NCBI GenBank assembly: GCA_020638635.1
Contig: JACKIE010000002.1
Coordinates: 62,001 to 126,000 of the forward strand
Reading direction: 5' to 3'
Source: Planctomycetota bacterium
GTDB lineage: Bacteria; Planctomycetota; UBA8742; UBA2392
Length of the DNA stretch: 64,000 nucleotides
A program made the position numbers and the translations under genes. How positions within the stretch are numbered: position 1 is the first letter of the stretch; every line of letters begins with the position of its first letter. Shown here piece after piece: positions 53,011 to 61,005 of this stretch. The notes below the pieces were generated by a model, which searched no databases, was not told the DNA's origin, and worked only from the letters and a program-made list of their open reading frames with translations.

Positions 53011-53766
53011 TCACTCCAAGGTAGCCACAGCCTCAGCGATCGCTTTCTGCATCGTCGCATCGGCGCGGGCGACGATGTGGCCGGCCGGGGCGTCCGCGAA
53101 GGTCACGGGCTTGCCCTTGAACTTCTCGCGCAGCGTCTTTAGTGCTGCAGTCGCGTCGCGCACCGGATAGCGCTTGTAAGTCGGCTTGCTCGTAGACTCC
53201 CTTACGACCGAGACTAGTTCCTTCAGCTTGTCGCCTCGATCGACAAGAACCATCATGTCAGGTCCAACTGCCTGAACCGCGCCACCGTGGACAGTGGACT
53301 TGTCGCTGAGCTCCGACGCGAGCTTATTGACGTCGGCGTACTCAACGCGCAGATACACGCAGTACCAGTGCCAGTCGTCAGCTTGCGCAAGCTCTGCTTC
53401 GCTCAATACCTGTGCAGCAGTCGCTGCTTCGGCGGAGCTTGCCAGACTCCACGTGTTGAGGTTGGGGAGCAGCGCGAGGCGGAACTCCGCCAACGAGTTC
53501 GCGACAAACAGATCGATTTCCTCACCCTTGAGTTCGCGGCCTTTGTCTTCGTCCTTCAACTTCACGTCGCCAGAGATCATCTTTGGATCGTACAGGATGG
53601 CGATACTGGCGTGTTGGGCGTAAAGGCGCACTATCTCGTTCAACGAAACCTCTCCGCCTTCCGCAGGCAAAGGCCAACCTGGTTCTTCTTCCTGAGCCGT
53701 GCCGGGTGTTACGGCGAGCGCGAGGAGTACCAGTGCCGACAAAACTGCGCAGGCTGAGGTTTTCAT
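53011..53766 (-). CDS. Secretin N-domain-like exported protein, paralogue C
   Basis: 251 residues from MKTSACAVLSALVLLALAV; the longer frame is rejected as it would lose the signal peptide. N0-like: EVSLNEIVRLYAQHASIAIL, YDPKMISGDVKL, ELKGEEIDLFVANSLAEFRL. N1-like: DWHWYCVYLRVEYADVNKLA, HGGAVQAVGPDMMVLVDRGD, KLKELVSVV. Third unit: RYPVRDATAALKTLREKF ... AIAEAVATLE. The YDPKMISGDVKL segment matches the canonical N0 strand of GspD/PilQ (YDP..V.G.V). Pore domain absent. It precedes sucD. Confidence 0.72.
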   Translation of the reverse strand: MKTSACAVLSALVLLALAVTPGTAQEEEPGWPLPAEGGEVSLNEIVRLYAQHASIAILYDPKMISGDVKLKDEDKGRELKGEEIDLFVANSLAEFRLALLPNLNTWSLASSAEAATAAQVLSEAELAQADDWHWYCVYLRVEYADVNKLASELSDKSTVHGGAVQAVGPDMMVLVDRGDKLKELVSVVRESTSKPTYKRYPVRDATAALKTLREKFKGKPVTFADAPAGHIVARADATMQKAIAEAVATLE

Positions 53767-53792
53767 GGTCTTCCCTTGCTTGAGCGAGTCGA

Positions 53793-54566
53793 TTACCTGA
53801 GCGCGTCGATGGCGTTTTCGACTTCCATGTGCACCGATTGGGCGGTGGTCACTATAAGCGCACCACCACCTGGCGCGCTGGACACTGCACACGTGCGTTC
53901 AGGATTGAAGGCTACCAACTGGTAGACGGCCTGGCCCCATTCATCGGCGTCAGTGCCGGGGGGCAGCGGGTAGCGTCGCGTGACTAGGCGGGCAGCTTCT
54001 TCCATTTCATTAACGATCTTCAGTAACTCGCGCGCGCGTTTGCAGCTATCGCAGATCATCACAGCGTTTCCAGCTGGAACGACGCGGCCGCCCGTGCGAG
54101 AGGTGAGGTTTTGCAGAACCCGTCGCACGGACTTAGCATCGGTATATTCTAGCGGAACAAGCACTGCGACCTGCTGGTCTTCCGCGTAGTCCTCCAAACG
54201 CGCGCTGGGAACGACCGGCGCGCGCGTAAAGGACTCGCTGGATGGCAGGATCTGCCAGGTATCCCCGGACTGAACGGCCGTCAGGCGGAATCGACCCAAC
54301 GCATCCTGCACCAGCGGGCGCAGTTCGCCGGTCTTCCACTCCAGACCTTCTCTTGGCGCAGATATGGTCACCGTGCCGACCACCTTCCGCGGATCGTATA
54401 CGAACTGCATTTTGTCGTATTCGGCGGTTATCTGGAGCAATTCATCGATAGGGATGTCTTCCATGGTGCCGCGTATAAGCAGCCCAGGCTTCTCGGGTTC
54501 GCCCTGCGCGCCACTGACCAGCGCGGAGGGCACGAGCAACAACAATGCTGCGAGCAAGTTTCGCAT
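53793..54566 (-). CDS. Secretin N-domain-like exported protein, paralogue B
   Basis: 257 residues. Signal peptide MRNLLAALLLLVPSALVSG. N0-like: DIPIDELLQITAEYDKMQFV, YDPRKVVGTVTISAPREG, RPLVQDALGRFRLTAVQSGD. N1-like: VAVLVPLEYTDAKSVRRVLQ, NLTSRTGGRVVPAGNAVMIC, DSCKRARELL. The QNLTSRTGGRVVP segment parallels QNLTTRQGGMINP of paralogue D. A Cys pair (ICDSC) is in the N1 unit. Third unit ends HMEVENAIDALR. Gaps of 26 bases to paralogue C and 8 bases from paralogue A show an operon. Confidence 0.73.
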   Translation of the reverse strand: MRNLLAALLLLVPSALVSGAQGEPEKPGLLIRGTMEDIPIDELLQITAEYDKMQFVYDPRKVVGTVTISAPREGLEWKTGELRPLVQDALGRFRLTAVQSGDTWQILPSSESFTRAPVVPSARLEDYAEDQQVAVLVPLEYTDAKSVRRVLQNLTSRTGGRVVPAGNAVMICDSCKRARELLKIVNEMEEAARLVTRRYPLPPGTDADEWGQAVYQLVAFNPERTCAVSSAPGGGALIVTTAQSVHMEVENAIDALR

Positions 54567-54574
54567 CGGTGATT

Positions 54575-55354
54575 CTACTCCTTGAGTGCATCAATAACCT
54601 GAACCGCCAAAGCCTGCACACGTGGCGCACCCTTTACCGTCACCGACACACCGTCACCGATGACATTCACGCTAACGATCGTTCCCGGTATGCGGGTGAA
54701 GAGGTGATTCAGCGCGAGAATCACATCCTGGTCGGTAAGGCCTGCAGGCGCAACGTAAGTCTTTTCCAGGGGTGCGTCATGCTCGACGACGTTGTCGATC
54801 AGCTTGAACATTTCACGCAGGCGATCGGCCCTGTCGCACAGTTCAATTGCGTGTTCACCGTCGGTGGTTATTCGCCCCCCACGTCCGCTGCAGATGGTTA
54901 ACAGGGCATTGGTCAGTGATTTGACGTCTGCATTTTCCAGCTCAATGCGGACGTTTGCCCACTTCCAGTCGCTGCTTGCTTCGGCTTCGGCCCGAGTCAA
55001 CTTGGGCGCGTGTTGATGTGCTTCATCGGCTGGTACTGATTTCCACCCTTCCTCTGCCGGCACCAGTACATTGCGGAACTCCTCAAGCGCCAGCTGAAGC
55101 ACCATGAACAGCTCGTCTTCATCGAGGACAGTGCCTTCTCTGGGGGAAAGGTGGGTGATCTCTCCGCCTAGCTGCTCATCAATGGAGATTGTCTCACCCG
55201 TCTGGTTTTGAACCAGCGCACTGAGTTCCTGAACGTTGAGATTGACTACGCCTCGAAAGGTGAGGACTTCGGGTTCAGGCTTCTTGTCCTGTGCCGCAAG
55301 CATGGCGAAGACCGCGCAGGCCAACAGGGCGACAACGGCAACTATACGTCTCAT
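54575..55354 (-). CDS. Secretin N-domain-like exported protein, paralogue A
   Basis: 259 residues from MRRIVAVVALLACAVFAMLAA, start supported by GAGGGA upstream. N0-like: NLNVQELSALVQNQTGETIS, ELFMVLQLALEEFRNVLV. N1-like: WKWANVRIELENADVKSLTN, ALLTICSGRGGRITTDGEHA, IELCDRADRLREMFKLID. The CDRADRLREM segment is shared with paralogue D. Third unit: ILALNHLFTRIPGTIVSVNV and AVQVIDALKE. It is the first gene of the array. The ~80-base leader shows no clear promoter boxes. Confidence 0.72.
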   Translation of the reverse strand: MRRIVAVVALLACAVFAMLAAQDKKPEPEVLTFRGVVNLNVQELSALVQNQTGETISIDEQLGGEITHLSPREGTVLDEDELFMVLQLALEEFRNVLVPAEEGWKSVPADEAHQHAPKLTRAEAEASSDWKWANVRIELENADVKSLTNALLTICSGRGGRITTDGEHAIELCDRADRLREMFKLIDNVVEHDAPLEKTYVAPAGLTDQDVILALNHLFTRIPGTIVSVNVIGDGVSVTVKGAPRVQALAVQVIDALKE

Positions 55355-55432
55355 GGGTCCCTCGCAGTTTATGCCGCTTGGCATTTAACACGGGGGACCT
55401 TGACAGGTCCAAATCCGAATCGAATTCCCGGC

Positions 55433-56242
55433 TTAGGCTTTGGCCTTTACGAACTTCTTGCGGGCTTTGTCGGCGGCTTTGCTGATTTTGGGCCAGTTCT
55501 GCTCGGCGTGCAGGATCGCGTAGAAGGCGAACTCGTCGCGCTCCTTTTCCGGGGCGATCTGGTTGCGCAGGCGGGAAAGCGCCTCGATACCCTCGTATTC
55601 CGGCTCGATCAGCCCTTCGGCCAGGGCCACGCGCCAGATGATAGCGAAGGGGCCGCGCTCGGCGTCGTCCCATGCGATCGAGCTGATGGAGATCGCGTTC
55701 TTCTCCGTGATCAGCTTGGGGTCCAGCGGCATGGGCTGGTCCATGATGCGGACCATGTCCACGAAGCCGGGCACCTCGGGATGATCGGGCAGGCCGGATT
55801 CGCGCGTGACGGCCTCTTCGGAGTCTTCGTCATCTTCGTCGATGGCCTCGGGTTTCTCGCCTGGGACGGGCTCGGGCACAACTTCGGGCACCACCATCAG
55901 ATCGAAGTACAGGTTGGTTTTGGTGAACTTGCTGAACAGGTCGCGCAGGAAGCGGCGCAGGGCGTAGGCCTTCTGCTCGGCGTTGGGGGTGCCCGCCTCT
56001 TCCAGAACCTCGCGCACCTCGGCGACCGGGCTGACGCGGATTTCATTCCAATCCACGAAACGCGCGCGCAGCGCTTGCTCGGCCTTGTCGGCGCTGGTGT
56101 TGGTGTTGTTGCGCAGCAGGATGGTGTAGCACAAGTGTGAGCACGGGCTGCGGTTGTCCTTGGCCAGTGCCTTGGCGTAGTCCTTCTTCCACTTCACGAG
56201 GGCCTTGCGGGCCTTGGTCTGCAATTCGCGAATCGTTGCCAT
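55433..56242 (-). CDS. Endonuclease III-like (HhH-GPD-type) protein, apparently degenerate
   Basis: 269 residues, cytosolic. The first ~110 residues resemble the N-terminal helices of endonuclease III-type DNA glycosylases: SPCSHLCYTILLRNNTNTSA, KAEQALRARFVDWNEIRVSP, VAEVREVLEEAG, AEQKAYALRRFLRDLF. The HhH catalytic LPGVGxKTA / VDTH motifs and the 4Fe-4S cysteines are not found. Instead an acidic linker (EAIDEDDEDSEEAV) leads to a different helical half. It may bind DNA without cutting, or may be an unrelated helical protein. Similar proteins are, to my knowledge, seen in planctomycetes. Confidence 0.5.
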   Translation of the reverse strand: MATIRELQTKARKALVKWKKDYAKALAKDNRSPCSHLCYTILLRNNTNTSADKAEQALRARFVDWNEIRVSPVAEVREVLEEAGTPNAEQKAYALRRFLRDLFSKFTKTNLYFDLMVVPEVVPEPVPGEKPEAIDEDDEDSEEAVTRESGLPDHPEVPGFVDMVRIMDQPMPLDPKLITEKNAISISSIAWDDAERGPFAIIWRVALAEGLIEPEYEGIEALSRLRNQIAPEKERDEFAFYAILHAEQNWPKISKAADKARKKFVKAKA

Positions 56243-56251
56243 GCCAGCGTC

Positions 56252-57175
56252 CTATTCGTTTTCGTCGGGTGTCCGCTCGGGCACCTGCTCGTTCCATGCC
56301 TTCCAGCGGGAGACAATGTCCAGTTGATCCGAAGACGGCAGCCAGGGGTTGTACCCATCCGGTTTCTGGCCCGGGGTCAGCTTGCCGTGAACGCGAAGCA
56401 GCAGGGCGAACACATCCGCACGAACCTCGCTGGGCACGGGGCTGGTCCACTCCTCCAGGCTGATGGCGTCATCGTCGTCGCGGTCGAGCCTCTTGAAATC
56501 GTCAACGGTTCCCTTGAACTCGCGGGGACCGAGGTTGCCATCCTTGTCCTGATCGTTGGCTTCAAAGTCAGCGCGGGTGCCGGCGTCAAGGTACGCAAGC
56601 AGGATCCTGCGCAGGTCCCGGTCCAGCTCGGCGGGATGGTCGCTGAAGCGTCGCACGACCGCCCAGCGCACCCGGCGTTCGGAGTCGCTGATCGCGGTCA
56701 GGAACAGTGTGCGCTGCGCGCCGGGCCCGTGCACCTGCAGCGCGCGGGCCGCCTGCACGCGGACCATGGGGTCGCTGTGGCTCAGGCAGTGCAGCAGGGC
56801 TTCGCGTATGGTTGCCGCCTGCTCGGCGTCAAGGCTTTCGAACTCGACGGAAGCGACGAAGCGCAGCGCCTCGACAAGCTGGTTGGACGGCGGCTGCCCG
56901 TCGCGCAGAAACACCGCGACCGCGAGAATGCCTTCCGCGCCGGCCTGCTTCAGCCGGTTGTCTGCCTGGATACGCTCCAGCGGAATCTCGGAGGAGAGCT
57001 GCAGCACGTCGTCCTTGAGCGCGGGGTTGGGCGGATCTTCCGGAGTCTTGCGCAGGGCGTTTACGGGGCCGCGCTGAGTGGGCGCCAGGCGCTCGCCGGA
57101 CTCGGCCATTACCGCCTCTCGCTGCTGGTCCCTGGTGTCCGGTTCGATGCAGCCGCCGAGCATCAGGACCAGCAC
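56252..57175 (-). CDS. Lipoprotein with HEAT-like repeats and two EF-hands
   Basis: About 307 residues. The start is uncertain: the best lipoprotein signal is FLIGVLVLMLGGC, but no ATG precedes it. GTG at 57175 or a CTG at 57184 overlapping the rpsP stop are the options, both suggesting translation coupled to rpsP. HEAT-like repeats fill ~60-190 (MVRVQAARALQVHGPG, RRVRWAVVRRFSDHP). Two EF-hand loops follow: DQDKDGNLGPREF and DRDDDDAISLEEW, predicted to bind calcium. The C-terminal part is Trp- and Pro-rich. Role unknown. Confidence 0.7.
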   Translation of the reverse strand: MLVLMLGGCIEPDTRDQQREAVMAESGERLAPTQRGPVNALRKTPEDPPNPALKDDVLQLSSEIPLERIQADNRLKQAGAEGILAVAVFLRDGQPPSNQLVEALRFVASVEFESLDAEQAATIREALLHCLSHSDPMVRVQAARALQVHGPGAQRTLFLTAISDSERRVRWAVVRRFSDHPAELDRDLRRILLAYLDAGTRADFEANDQDKDGNLGPREFKGTVDDFKRLDRDDDDAISLEEWTSPVPSEVRADVFALLLRVHGKLTPGQKPDGYNPWLPSSDQLDIVSRWKAWNEQVPERTPDENE

Positions 57176-57180
57176 GCCGA

Positions 57181-57474
57181 TCAGGAAGCCGCGGAGAGCT
57201 GCTTGCGCGTCTCTTTGGCGGTGGCCTTGTTGATGCCGTGCTTGCGCAGCAGCGTCCACACCGTGTTCGAGGGCTGCGCGCCCTTGCCCAGCCAGTATTC
57301 GATCCGGTCCTTCTTGAACACGAACCTGCTCTCGTCGTTGTTGGCGAGGTTCGGGTTGTAGTGCCCCAGAATCTCGATGAAACGGCCATCGCGCGGGCTC
57401 TTTGCGTCCGCCGCGACGATGCGGAAAGTGTGGTAGTGCTTGCGTCCCGTACGCGTGAGACGAATCTTGACCAT
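57181..57474 (-). CDS. rpsP: 30S ribosomal protein S16
   Basis: 97 residues. MVKIRLTRTGRKHYHTFRIV then ADAKSPRDGRFIEILGHYNP is the canonical S16 N-terminus, which binds 16S rRNA during small-subunit assembly. In most bacteria rpsP is followed by rimM and trmD and often preceded by ffh. Here the next gene is a lipoprotein and the previous one an unknown protein, so the usual cluster is broken. The ATG at 57474 has GGAGG-like GAGGCTTCG upstream. Confidence 0.97.
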   Translation of the reverse strand: MVKIRLTRTGRKHYHTFRIVAADAKSPRDGRFIEILGHYNPNLANNDESRFVFKKDRIEYWLGKGAQPSNTVWTLLRKHGINKATAKETRKQLSAAS

Positions 57475-57705
57475 GCTCGAAGCCTCCAGCGCCCTGCGTG
57501 CTCATGCCTTGCCCGCCCGCGCGTGACATTAACGCCAGCATCCTGCGAAACGGGCGCGAAAGGGTAGCCGGGAGGCAGCTGGGTTTCAAGGGGCCGCCAG
57601 CAGAACGTACAAGGCCGGATTTGTACTGTTGGGGGCCGTGCTGGTCCATGCTTTCCCGTGGTCGATCCGGGGGCCAGGCCGGATTTCGAAGCCCAGGCCC
57701 CTCGA

Positions 57706-58326
57706 TCACGCGTTGGGTTTCCAGTCTTTGGGCAGGCGGTTCTTTGGCGCACTGGTGTGCGCCAGATCGAACAACTGCTCGAACTCCTGGTTGCGCGAAA
57801 CCAGCGTGCCAAGGTCCTCTGGTTCCGGCTTACGCGACTGGATGCTGCCATCAAGCAGACCGCGCAGAATGTTGGAGGCCTTGCCGGCTTCGCTGATCTC
57901 GATGCCCGTCAGGCCGGGCAGGTTGCTGAACAGCAGCTTCACGTCGATCACGCCGCCACCTTGCCCCTTGAGGCCGGCGAGAATTTCGCGGGCGCGGCTG
58001 AAGGCCTCGCACAAGCTGTCCACTTCCTCGAGGTCGCAGCCGGACTGGAAGGCCACTTCGCGCCTGCGGAGGTCTTCCATGCGTTCGGGGTGGGAACGTT
58101 CCTCGGGTTTCATCACGCCGGAAATGCGCTCGAGGCGTTCGATGTGCTCCTCGATGTCGTGCTCGAGCTCATGGATGAAATCCTCCAGCGTTCCCGGGTC
58201 CAACTTCAGCCGCGCACTTTCGAGCGCCTGCCGTACCTGGTCGTCCAGTTGCATCTGCCGCAGCTCCTTCATGGAACTGATCAGCACGTCAAGGTTGAAT
58301 TCTTCCGCGTTCACCGACGCCTCCAT
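57706..58326 (-). CDS. Unknown helical protein, 206 residues
   Basis: Acidic, largely helical, coiled-coil-like in the middle (EDFIHELEHDIEEHIERLERIS). No signal peptide or membrane segment. The C-terminal half includes VIDVKLLFSNLPGLTGIEIS and a basic tail. Because ffh often precedes rpsP I compared it with the SRP54 M domain, but the Met-rich and basic motifs are missing. Strong coding signal. It is 231 bases upstream of rpsP; the gap holds a small GTACAA/TTGTAC hairpin only. Confidence 0.55.
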   Translation of the reverse strand: MEASVNAEEFNLDVLISSMKELRQMQLDDQVRQALESARLKLDPGTLEDFIHELEHDIEEHIERLERISGVMKPEERSHPERMEDLRRREVAFQSGCDLEEVDSLCEAFSRAREILAGLKGQGGGVIDVKLLFSNLPGLTGIEISEAGKASNILRGLLDGSIQSRKPEPEDLGTLVSRNQEFEQLFDLAHTSAPKNRLPKDWKPNA

Positions 58327-58437
58327 CTGGTGCCCACAGTATAGCCAAGCCTGAGCAGCTTGTGTCCACCTTACAAATCAAACGAAGCATCACCTCCCCA
58401 TGTTTCAAAACCCGTCTACTTTCATTGCGCGAACGCA

Positions 58438-58463
58438 ATCGGCCGGAAACCCGAAGATCTCCG
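58438..58463 (-). terminator. Hairpin after the terpene-cyclase-like gene
   Basis: CGGCCGGA, a 10-base loop and TCTCCGGCCG (with one bulge), just after the stop at 58488 on the minus strand. The following tract is only moderately T-rich (attgcgttcgcg). Confidence 0.4.
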
Positions 58464-58487
58464 GCCGACCGCTGCCCTGTGTGTTCG

Positions 58488-60149
58488 TTACTTGCCGCTC
58501 ATGCGCTGGTGACGATAGTACGTCTCGAGTGTGAGGGCGTTGATCGCCGTGGCATACACGCGGCCGCCGGCGGCGCCCCATGCATCCACGGGGTCCCAGC
58601 TGCCGTGCTCATCCAGCAACTCGGGCGTGACCAGGCCCGCGGCGCGATCCTTCTCGCTGAAGCCGCGCTGGTTGTCGATCAGGGTAGTCGCCATGGCCTT
58701 CTCCCACTGGTCCCACTGGCTGCCGCCGACCTGGAACAAGGCGAGGCTGGCGTAGTACCAGTAGTAGAAGTCCAGCTTTTCCAGTTTCCACTCGGGCAGG
58801 AAGCCCTTCTCGACGCAGGCCTTGGCCATGGAGCGAATCTCCGGGCTGTTCAACTCGCGCTTGCCCATGAACAGCATGCTCATGATGTAGATTGCGTCCA
58901 TCGAGGGCATGTTCTCGTAAGTGCCCGAGGCCGAACGCAGCCTGGAGCAATTGCTGCCCGGCGTGTCGTAGCCGCACTTGGGGTAGCCGTTGACGTCAAC
59001 GGTGACCATGTCGAACCACTTCTGCGCGTCGCTGTAACACTTGGTGTCGTCGAAATCGATGCCCGCGAGTTCGCAGGTGTGCAGGGTCAGCACCATCCAG
59101 CCGGTGACTGATGTGTCGTTGATCGCGGGCCGCACGCCGTAGCGCCAGCCCAGGCCCGGATTCTGCGCCTTCAGGATGAAATCGACGGCGCGCTCCACCA
59201 GCGGCTTGAGCACGGCGTCGCCCGACAGACCGAACAGCTCGGCCATTGCCATTGTGGCGATGGCGTGGTTGTAGACGAAGTGGTCGTCCTCTTTGGCGCC
59301 GAAACAGCCGTCGTTGTCCTGGGACTTGCGCAGGTACACCAGGGCGCGGCGCAGGGGCTGGGCATACTTCGAGACCTTGTGGTCGTAGCCGGGGCCGGTG
59401 AAGGCCAGGATTGCCAGGCCGGTCAGGCCCACGTCACAGGTGGCCTCCCAGCCCGTGTCGCCGTCGGCCTCGCCGACGTTCACGAAGTCGATGTTGTAAG
59501 TGTGCTTCGCGCCCTTGCGCACGGAGTCTTCGCCGAAGGTGGTGGCGCTCCAGTAACCTTCGCGGTTCTGGTGGTCGGCCAGCCATTGCAGGGCGTTGGA
59601 GGGCCCTTGGGGGTTGGGTACGCCGGTGAGCCCGCCCGGACGCAGGCGCTTGAGTCCGCCCTCGCCGCCCTGGCCGCCGCCGCCACCCGCGCCGCCGCCC
59701 AGGCCGGTGGTGGAGTTGTCGGATTCCTTGTTAGGCAGGGGTGACTCGTGATCCGACGGGTTGTCGTTCGGGTTCTCGGCCAGGTCTTTCATCGGCGAGT
59801 CAGAGGCATCCTCCGCGCGTTCCGCGTCTTCCATCTGCACCCGCTGGTCCTCCACCGGCTTGGTTTCGACCTTGGTGTCGTCTTCCCATTCGACGGGGCG
59901 CTCCCGCGGCTGGATCGGCTCCGGCGGCGTTGCCAGCGTTTCGGTGCTGGACTTGATCACCTCGATATCCGGGCGCTCCGCGGCGATCGGCATGATGAAC
60001 CACGCCACCATCAGCAGGATGGCGTGCACGGCCAGCGCGACGGCCACCCAAGGCACGCTCGCGAACGCGTTAAGGCTTTCTTCGGGTGGTGGTTCAGAAT
60101 CGAGGTAACTCGGGTCGGCCTGTTCAACCAGGCCCTCTTGGCTTGCCAT
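58488..60149 (-). CDS. TonB-like membrane protein fused to terpene-cyclase/prenyltransferase-like repeats
   Basis: 553 residues. A short cytoplasmic tail and one membrane helix (WVAVALAVHAILLMVAWFIMP, ~35-55) are followed by a Pro/Glu-rich periplasmic linker (~60-140) as in TonB, then a Gly-rich hinge (GLGGGAGGGGGQGG). From ~185 the protein has alpha/alpha-barrel repeats: ALQWLADHQNREGYWS, DVGLTGLAILAFTG, ALVYLRKSQDNDGCFG, AIATMAMAELFGLSG, TGWMVLTLHTCELAG, which is the squalene-cyclase/prenyltransferase-like family. The DxDD cyclase acid motif is not seen. This combination is familiar from planctomycetes and is thought to be structural or binding rather than a hopanoid enzyme. Confidence 0.85.
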   Translation of the reverse strand: MASQEGLVEQADPSYLDSEPPPEESLNAFASVPWVAVALAVHAILLMVAWFIMPIAAERPDIEVIKSSTETLATPPEPIQPRERPVEWEDDTKVETKPVEDQRVQMEDAERAEDASDSPMKDLAENPNDNPSDHESPLPNKESDNSTTGLGGGAGGGGGQGGEGGLKRLRPGGLTGVPNPQGPSNALQWLADHQNREGYWSATTFGEDSVRKGAKHTYNIDFVNVGEADGDTGWEATCDVGLTGLAILAFTGPGYDHKVSKYAQPLRRALVYLRKSQDNDGCFGAKEDDHFVYNHAIATMAMAELFGLSGDAVLKPLVERAVDFILKAQNPGLGWRYGVRPAINDTSVTGWMVLTLHTCELAGIDFDDTKCYSDAQKWFDMVTVDVNGYPKCGYDTPGSNCSRLRSASGTYENMPSMDAIYIMSMLFMGKRELNSPEIRSMAKACVEKGFLPEWKLEKLDFYYWYYASLALFQVGGSQWDQWEKAMATTLIDNQRGFSEKDRAAGLVTPELLDEHGSWDPVDAWGAAGGRVYATAINALTLETYYRHQRMSGK

Positions 60150-60237
60150 GGCAGTTCCTTGAAACCTCGGAACCGACCCCGGGAAGGGTTATCACCCTGG
60201 CAAACATGGAAACGGCCTGTGTCGCCGAAGGTTCGGG

Positions 60238-61005
60238 CTATTCTTCCTCGGCTTCTTTGCGCAGCTTTTTGATTGCCCTGGCGGCTTCATCCAGCTTGTC
60301 GCCGAACTCGGCCTGGCCGGCGGCTTCCAGGCGCTCGAATTCAGGGTGGCTGCGGATCGGGGCTTCGACGGCGTCTTCACCTAGCGCGTCCTTCAGGCTG
60401 CCAGCCATGGCGGCGATCAGCCCGTTGTACTGGCGCAGCTTGGTGCGCAGACGGTCTTCGCTGCGGGTTTCCCAGTATTCGCCTTCGTCGCTTACTTCTA
60501 CGGGAATACCCAGCCGCTTCGCTTCATCCAGCACCTTGATGATGCGCAGGTGCGCGGCCATGAAGTTCGGCTCGCCGCCCTCCTCGGGCATAGAGGCGTA
60601 CTGCGTTTTGCAGAAAGTCATCCAGCTCAGGCCGCTGGCCTCGCTGGGCAGGTCACGGCCGCGCCAGCGCCAGGTGGCGGGGTACTCGCCGAAGCCGAAG
60701 AAGGCGGGCTCGGTGCCGGGGTCGGTGGTGAAGAAGCAGATCGACCAGGCGGGCTCAAGCAGGTCGCCGGTGGATTCGCGGATGCCGTCCACTTCGTACT
60801 CGTGGTGGGTGGTCCAGTGCGAGCGTATGCGCAGGAAGGCCTCGTCGTCGTCGGCGGGTTCTTGCGACCAGTCGATCTCGACAGGCTCAAAGCAGTTCTC
60901 GAAGCCGAGCGCCGAGGCGAACTCAAACAGTCTGCGGATGGTGTCTCGCGCCCGGTCGCGCGTGAAATCGGTCTTCCAGTTCCAGTGGATGGTCAGGCCC
61001 ATCAC
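60238..61005 (-). CDS. Unknown protein, 255 residues
   Basis: Cytosolic, alpha+beta. The N-terminus (MMGLTIHWNWKTDFTRDRARD) and Trp/Phe-rich segments (EPAWSICFFTTDPGTEPAFFGFG, TWRWRGRDL) recall a group of uncharacterised planctomycete proteins that start MGLxIHW. The C-terminus is helical and Lys/Glu-rich. No catalytic motif is recognised. It borders the truncated serine hydrolase patch. Confidence 0.55.
   Translation of the reverse strand: MMGLTIHWNWKTDFTRDRARDTIRRLFEFASALGFENCFEPVEIDWSQEPADDDEAFLRIRSHWTTHHEYEVDGIRESTGDLLEPAWSICFFTTDPGTEPAFFGFGEYPATWRWRGRDLPSEASGLSWMTFCKTQYASMPEEGGEPNFMAAHLRIIKVLDEAKRLGIPVEVSDEGEYWETRSEDRLRTKLRQYNGLIAAMAGSLKDALGEDAVEAPIRSHPEFERLEAAGQAEFGDKLDEAARAIKKLRKEAEEE

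Noticed and set aside
57706..58326. SRP54/Ffh fragment upstream of rpsP.
   Set aside because: The position suggested ffh, but there is no G domain, no Met-rich M domain and no basic RNA-binding motif.
60066..60540. Short plus-strand frames around the starts of the 58488 and 60238 genes.
   Set aside because: They are opposite or between supported minus-strand genes and lack ribosome sites and protein-like composition.
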